In this document: positions 59,046 through 64,000 of the stretch, in pieces
Position numbering within the stretch: position 1 is the first letter of the stretch
Layout: each line of letters begins with the position of its first letter
Assembly: GCA_945643635.1 (NCBI GenBank)
Contig: CALZFC010000040.1
Coordinates: forward strand, 2,381,501 to 2,445,500
Reading direction: 5' to 3'
Length of the DNA stretch: 64,000 nucleotides
Source: Allodiplogaster sudhausi
Taxonomy: Eukaryota; Nematoda; Chromadorea; Rhabditida; Diplogasteridae
The notes under the pieces: generated by a model
Told to the model about the DNA's origin: nothing
The model's database searches: none
What the model saw: the letters and a program-made list of their open reading frames with translations, nothing else
Program-made: the position numbers and the translations under genes

Positions 59046-61011
59046 GCACTGAATTCTGTCATCATTATTCTAATCCACTCAGTCACTCTGCTCTTCTCCT
59101 TTTATTCTCGGCCATGTTCAACAACCAAATCAATTACATCTCAGGGCCAACCGAAGTCATAATGTCGATGCTAGTTTCATTACTACAGAATGAGCCATAA
59201 TGGTATGCTCTCTTACCTGTTCGCCCTCTCTTGACAGCTTCGTGCCCCCTCTTACCACGTGTTCAGCTTCTTCCTTTGCCATCTAGATAGTCTTTGCTGA
59301 CTTTTATTCTGATGCTTCGCGTGTGTGATTGCTTTTTTCTAAACGTAATAATACAATTTATCCTTATTATACATAGACTCCCGTGGAGATTAAGGCCAAT
59401 TCGCTGCCCATGTTGTCTAGTTGTCCTGCTCAGATGCTCTCTCCTTGCCTCCGTCTCTCCTGCTTGGACCGAATCGACCACTCTCTCGCGCGTGCTCTTC
59501 TTCTCTCTCACTCTCGTCTGTGATGCCTCGCTACTTTCTCTCATTCCCTTCCTTCTCTTACTCTCTCATTCCTCTCCATTACATCCTCTAAGAATGCCGA
59601 TTCCATCATTTTAGTAAACATCCTTTCGTAGTTGTTTTAGTAGTTTCCTTCATTGCATCTTGCTGAACTCCCGTTCGTGCTCTGTTGTCTTCGTGATTTG
59701 GTGCTCTGCAATCGACACGGCCAAAACAAAGAAATGTGTGCTCTTTTCTCTTATTCTATTTGCTGTATTGAGGAATAAACCTGCGCCATTGTGTCAACTA
59801 ATGTTTTTCTAGCAATTTTCCGGTTGACGAAATACGTCAAATGTCTTAATAGCAAAAGTAAATAGTTCAATGCCTCTCCCTCCATTGTGTCCATTTTACT
59901 AATTTAACCTTCGTACATTGTATATAACATTTTCGCCTTTTTCGCGTGCTGCCAATAACTTGTCTTGATAATGCTAGTCATGGACCAATCTTCACTACAT
60001 ACAAAAATAATTGAGCTATAATCGGTGATTTGTTTGAAGAATTCCCCTACTTCACTTTTCCCATTTTTGATGGAAATTTGCCCACTTATCTTACTTCTGC
60101 ATTCCTTCAAATGAATTCGCTTATCGTGAGTCAGAATGTGCCAAGTTGTGCGTACACAATGTATTTATTCATTCATTGTTATGCTCAGTTTCACGATCAC
60201 TTTTAAAGTCAAACGGTGGCTAAACGCCTACAAAGAGTATTATTTCATTGCTTTTCGCTTTGTTGTTATCCTACCATAAGATTTGTAATAATAAATATCG
60301 AGGCAAAACTGTTACAGATGTCTCTAACACTTTAAAACTTTTTTTTAATAATAATAATAATAATATTAACAATAATAATAATAATAATAATAAAGGCATT
60401 CGAAGATTGATCATTGGTTCTAGCTTTGTTTTCACAGAAACAACGGGATATGAAGGAAGAATGGGACAGGAACAACAGAAGGAGAGGTGAGCGATGAGGA
60501 ACGGAGCAGACTGACAATGAGTGGACAGATGGGAAAGGAGATAAGGAGATGGAGAGACAGAAGGAGAGAGAGAGGCAAGGAGAGAGTGAGGAATAGGAAG
60601 GTTCAATGAAGAGTGTGTAGAGAGGGATGTGGGGATAAGGTAGAGCGAGGAGAGAAGAAGAGGGAACGAGAGCGAAAAAAGACGTGGAGACAGGAGAGTG
60701 AGAAGGGTTCGAAGAGGATACACATCTCTTTGCAATGTATTCAACTTCTAAGACTATGGTTTATTATAACTAAGTAAGAGGTGTTATTTACCTGTTTGCA
60801 CCGTCTCTGGACAAGATAAGGCCGAGTATGGGCACCCTCGTAGTTGTTCCTCTCCATAACTTTATTTTTTATTTTTTTTTTATTCCAAGAGTTTATAAAC
60901 GCACAGTTCTCCTTTATCTCCACGATAATAAAAAATATTATTGCAAGCAATGGATTGGAAGCCGGAGAGTAAGGAGAGAGGGAGAGAACAGAAAGAGAAG
61001 AGAGAAGAACC
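59046..61011. other. Convergent spacer, zag-1 / Maelstrom
   Basis: About 2 kb with zag-1 3' UTR-like sequence (polyadenylation-like AATAAA at 59773), T-rich stretches, an AAT trinucleotide repeat and GA-rich sequence from 60530 to 60720. No exon was recognised. Confidence 0.55.
60346..60394 (+). repeat. (AAT)n trinucleotide microsatellite
   Basis: About 16 AAT/ATA units with two AAC interruptions. It is the only clear trinucleotide array in a window dominated by GA/TC repeats. Confidence 0.9.
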
Positions 61012-61523
61012 CTAAGGCAGAGCATAGGCAGCCTTAGTGGCAGGGGAGGCGGTGAAGGAGCGGTCGGCCGCGTAGAGAAGAACGAAGACCGCGCGGGCCG
61101 CGGTCACTGCCGCGCAGCACGCGTTGCGGGTGGGGGCGTGCACGCGGCAGAAGACCTCCGAGTCACGCTCCCAGGGGGTCGAGAAATCAGGCGGCAGCGG
61201 CTTGCCCAGTTCGTCCAGCATGCACTCGAACTGCTCGTGAGGACGGCCATGGCCGAGGGCATCAGCCACGGCAAGGGCGAAGGATTCGGCCAGGATGAAA
61301 CGGGCGGAAGAAGAAGGGAAGCCTGAGGAAGGGTTATTCACTCAAGCCAGATCTTGCCGTCAACAGCGAACCATCATAATCAAGGCGCATGCGACGCTTG
61401 AAAGTTTCCATCGAAGCGACGATCTCTTCGTATTCACTGGCAAGGCAGAGGAGGGGACGACGGCCAGATTCGTCAGAGATGAAGACATTACCTGAAAGAG
61501 ACAATGGAGAGAGGAGAGAGGGG

Positions 61524-61563
<40 letters not shown>

Positions 61564-61608
61564 AGAGAGACGATGGAGAGAGGGGAGATGAGAGAGAGAG
61601 AGAGGGGA

Positions 61609-61647
<39 letters not shown>

Positions 61648-61668
61648 AGAGAGACAATGGAGAGGGGA

Positions 61669-61729
<61 letters not shown>

Positions 61730-61737
61730 AGAGAGAC

Positions 61738-61775
<38 letters not shown>

Positions 61776-62049
61776 AGAGAGACAATGGAGAGAGGGGAGA
61801 TGAGAGAGAGAGAGATGGAAGAGAGAGAGATGAAATGAATGGAGTACAGCTAACTAACTAAAGTCCTGATGATTGAGTCGTTCCAAGTGCGCGGCAAGGG
61901 AGTCCGGCTGGATGCCGGCCCGCATGGCAGCCTCCTCTTCTGCCGTCAACTCCGGCGAGTACAGACCGACTGCGATTCCTTGCGACGACGCGATTCGAGG
62001 CTCCGAACGACCGAGGATCTCGCTCATCAACTAAAGAGAGGATATGAAT

Positions 62050-62085
<36 letters not shown>

Positions 62086-63169
62086 GAGAGAGAGAGGAGG
62101 GAGAAGAGCAAGGGAATCACTCACCTGTCTCTTGTGCATGAAAGGGTCGAAGGCGTGCAGCGGAATATGATGGGTTTCATTGGAGTGGAAGTGGGCACGC
62201 GTCTGAAGAATCTCCGAGTCAACCTGCCAGCCTGCAACCAGAGAGTGAAGCTGAGAGAGGAGAGGGCTGTAGAGAGTGAGGGGAAGAGAGAGGCACAGAA
62301 AGTCATAGACCCTGACCATATCAATGACTCCATCTGCCATTGTGAACTCGTCGATGGCGATCTCAGCCGGGAGACATTCCGTCTCCGTGATTCCGAATGT
62401 CTGCAGTGAGCAGAAGAGCCAGCGAAGCTCGCGGATTTCAGGGGGAGAGCGGCCAGCCAGCCAAGCAGACACCAATACGCGGTCGTGCTCAAGCTTGGAC
62501 GAGAGGGCTGCACGGCGGTGGTCTGGAGAGTGAGAGAGGGCGAGAGTGGGAGATGGAGAGGGAGAGGGAGAGAGAGAGAGAGAGAGTGAGAGAGAAAGAG
62601 AGAGAAAGAGAGAGTGAGAGAGGTGGAAAGGGAGAGACGGAGAGATTCAGGAGGAGAAACAGCCAATGAGAGGGATGGCAAACCGAGAACAGAGAGAGTG
62701 TTCTCCGCCGCTGTTTCTCCCAATTCGAATTCCTCGTCTATCTCGTCGTCCTCTGCTTCGATCGCTCGGAAGTGCTCGTTCTGCGTTGTCTTCACACGAC
62801 GGCGACCACCCGCAGAGGAACCACCACGAAAACGCCAGGCAGGGGGGTCTGCACAGAGGGAGAAGAGAGACGATGCCGATGAGTAGGAGGGAATAGATAC
62901 CTCTGCGGTCTCCACTTGCTGGCGGTCTCTTCTCAACACGGGACAATTCACGGGCTCGCGCTCTCCATTGCTGAATAGAAAGATCCAGTTGCTCAAATCA
63001 GAGAAGACAACCAACATGCTTCTCCTGGTCGGACAGGCGATTCCAGGCTGGTCTGGCCGTATGGGCAGCATCCGACTCCCTCGCACACACACCCAGGCGA
63101 CGGTGCATGCTGGTCGCGAACAGGGCGAATCCACTGTCTGGGTAGGTCTGAAGAGACAGAGAAAGAGAC

Positions 63170-63223
<54 letters not shown>

Positions 63224-63532
63224 GAAGAGAGAGAGAGATGAAGAGAAAAGAGAAAAAGAAAAAGAGAGAGAGATAGAGGGAGATGAAGAGAGCGAGAGAG
63301 AGAGAGAGATGAAGAGAGAGAGAGAGAGACAAAGAGAGAGAGAGAGACAGAGAGAGAGAGAGACAAAGAGAGAGAGAGACAAAGAGAGAGCGAGAGAAAA
63401 AGAGATAGGGAAAGGGAGAGGGAGAGCGATGGAGTGAGTGGGAGAAACGAAAGGGAATTTTTTGGCTAAGAAAACAAGTCAAATAGAAACCTCATGCGCT
63501 CTCGTTTGCGACAGAGAATTTCCATTCAACAT
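61012..63532 (-). CDS. mael: Maelstrom homologue (HMG-like + MAEL domain)
   Basis: Maelstrom acts in animal germ cells in piRNA-guided transposon silencing. Minus-strand exons 63491-63532, 63016-63147, 62901-62970, 62684-62848, 62317-62522, 62125-62250, 61859-62030, 61372-61491 and 61012-61322 join in frame to 447 residues (human MAEL 434). An HMG-like N-terminus (SGFALFATSMHRRLG; WNRLSDQEKHQWRARARELS) precedes an acidic linker (EAEDDEIDEEFELGE). The Maelstrom domain, an RNase H-like fold, starts at about residue 145: CLPAEIAIDEFTMADGVIDM, LHSLVAGWQVDSE, SNETHHIPLHAFDPF. Near the C-terminus FCRVHAPTRNACCAAV supplies a Cys-x2-His-x6-Cys set. Together with PAE and THHIP this fits the E-H-H-C-H-C signature of the family. 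The start ATG at 63532 gives only 14 residues in exon 1 and is the least certain part. Confidence 0.85.
61500..61840 (+). repeat. GA minisatellite in Maelstrom intron
   Basis: A 340-base array in which GATGGAAGAGAGACAATGGA (one copy has ACGATGG) recurs near 61559, 61642, 61724 and 61770, with a partial copy near 61814, spaced by variable (GA)n and GGGGAGATGAGA runs. It fills almost the whole intron between exons 61372-61491 and 61859-62030. Confidence 0.92.
62056..63425 (+). repeat. GA microsatellites in other Maelstrom introns
   Basis: GA tracts at about 62056-62100, 62545-62645 and 63150-63425, the last with AGACAAAGAGAG and GATGAAGAGAGA sub-repeats. On the coding (minus) strand they are TC tracts, so each serves as an extended polypyrimidine tract before an exon. 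Confidence 0.88.
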
Positions 63533-64000
63533 CACTGGTACTATTTTCTGCAACGAAAACACCTTGTAAATAATATTGTTTTAATGTAAGAACAAAAAAA
63601 AAGATCTGTTGATTTACGGACCGAAACAAGAAGACTGCCGGTCAGAAGACAATTGAAGAGATGAAGTGATCTCCTTTTCCCATTTTCTTTCTCTGTTTAC
63701 ACCCAGCATAAATTTGCATGCCATTGAACAGTTTCTAGAAATTTCGTTCTAAAGTACATGCTTTGAGGAAAAATAGACAGGGGGGATATGCCAATAGACA
63801 CCCACCCTTCCCTAGTTTTTTTTTTAATTGCAGCAAGAGCGGTGAACGCGTTCTCGTTCGCATATCTCGATTTTGGTGTACTACTACCTACGGTTTATGT
63901 GCTGTGTGATGGAATATGTCGTCCCATTTCTCACCATAATAACTCCGCAAATTTGAGTTTGCATGAGTTGTCATTTTTTTCTCGATCTGGCTTTATTTAT
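63533..64000. other. End of window, upstream of Maelstrom
   Basis: 468 bases of AT-rich sequence that should contain the Maelstrom promoter (minus strand). It includes an ATTTGCAT octamer at about 63712-63719. No further gene is seen. Confidence 0.5.

Noticed and set aside
62121..63482. Long minus-strand open frame of 453 codons
   Set aside because: Most of it is Ser/Leu translation of TC repeats. The true Maelstrom exons lie partly in other frames and splice out these tracts.

Overview
The window looks like chromosomal DNA from a nematode. The evidence is a sre/srab-type chemoreceptor, orthologues of typical worm genes (hmg-5/TFAM, Kidins220, seld-1, sqv-1/UXS1, zag-1/ZEB), many short GT-AG introns of 45-100 bp, and 3' splice-like acceptors just upstream of several start codons, as expected for spliced-leader trans-splicing. 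I cannot name the species. No tRNA, rRNA, CRISPR or prokaryotic feature was seen. All gene models were spliced by hand from the sequence; nine of the eleven keep one open frame across every junction, and the WDR91-like and TFAM models each have one unresolved splice site.

Layout. 1-8.7 kb holds a sre-like 7TM chemoreceptor (+), a short WDR91-like gene (-) that has no WD40 part here, mitochondrial TFAM/HMG-5 (+), and closely behind it a secreted FKBP-type prolyl isomerase (+). 8.7-11.5 kb is non-coding and carries a 518-bp hAT-type miniature element with GGCCC-rich ends. 11.5-22.8 kb is a complete Kidins220/ARMS gene (+), about 41 exons and 1540 residues, with a 1.7-kb foldback element inside its third intron. 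23.6-25.5 kb is selenophosphate synthetase (-), divergent from UDP-glucuronate decarboxylase (+, 26.2-28.9 kb). 29.8-32.0 kb is an acidic coiled-coil protein that may be an ATRIP relative (+).

32.0-48.1 kb has no gene I can support. It is a field of (GA)n/(TC)n microsatellites separated by unique islands that contain octamer, E-box and bZIP-type sites. 48.1-59.0 kb is the zag-1/ZEB zinc-finger homeobox gene (+), for which the preceding 16 kb is the likely regulatory domain. 61.0-63.5 kb is a Maelstrom homologue (-) with an HMG-like N-terminus, convergent with zag-1.

The genes do not form one pathway. Themes are mitochondrial DNA maintenance (TFAM), secretory-pathway folding and proteoglycan precursor synthesis (FKBP, UXS1), neuronal signalling and fate (Kidins220, ZAG-1), endosome maturation (WDR91) and germline small-RNA silencing (Maelstrom). 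Most notable are the intronic foldback, the WD40-less WDR91, the nematode Maelstrom gene, and repeated composite regulatory motifs upstream of zag-1.
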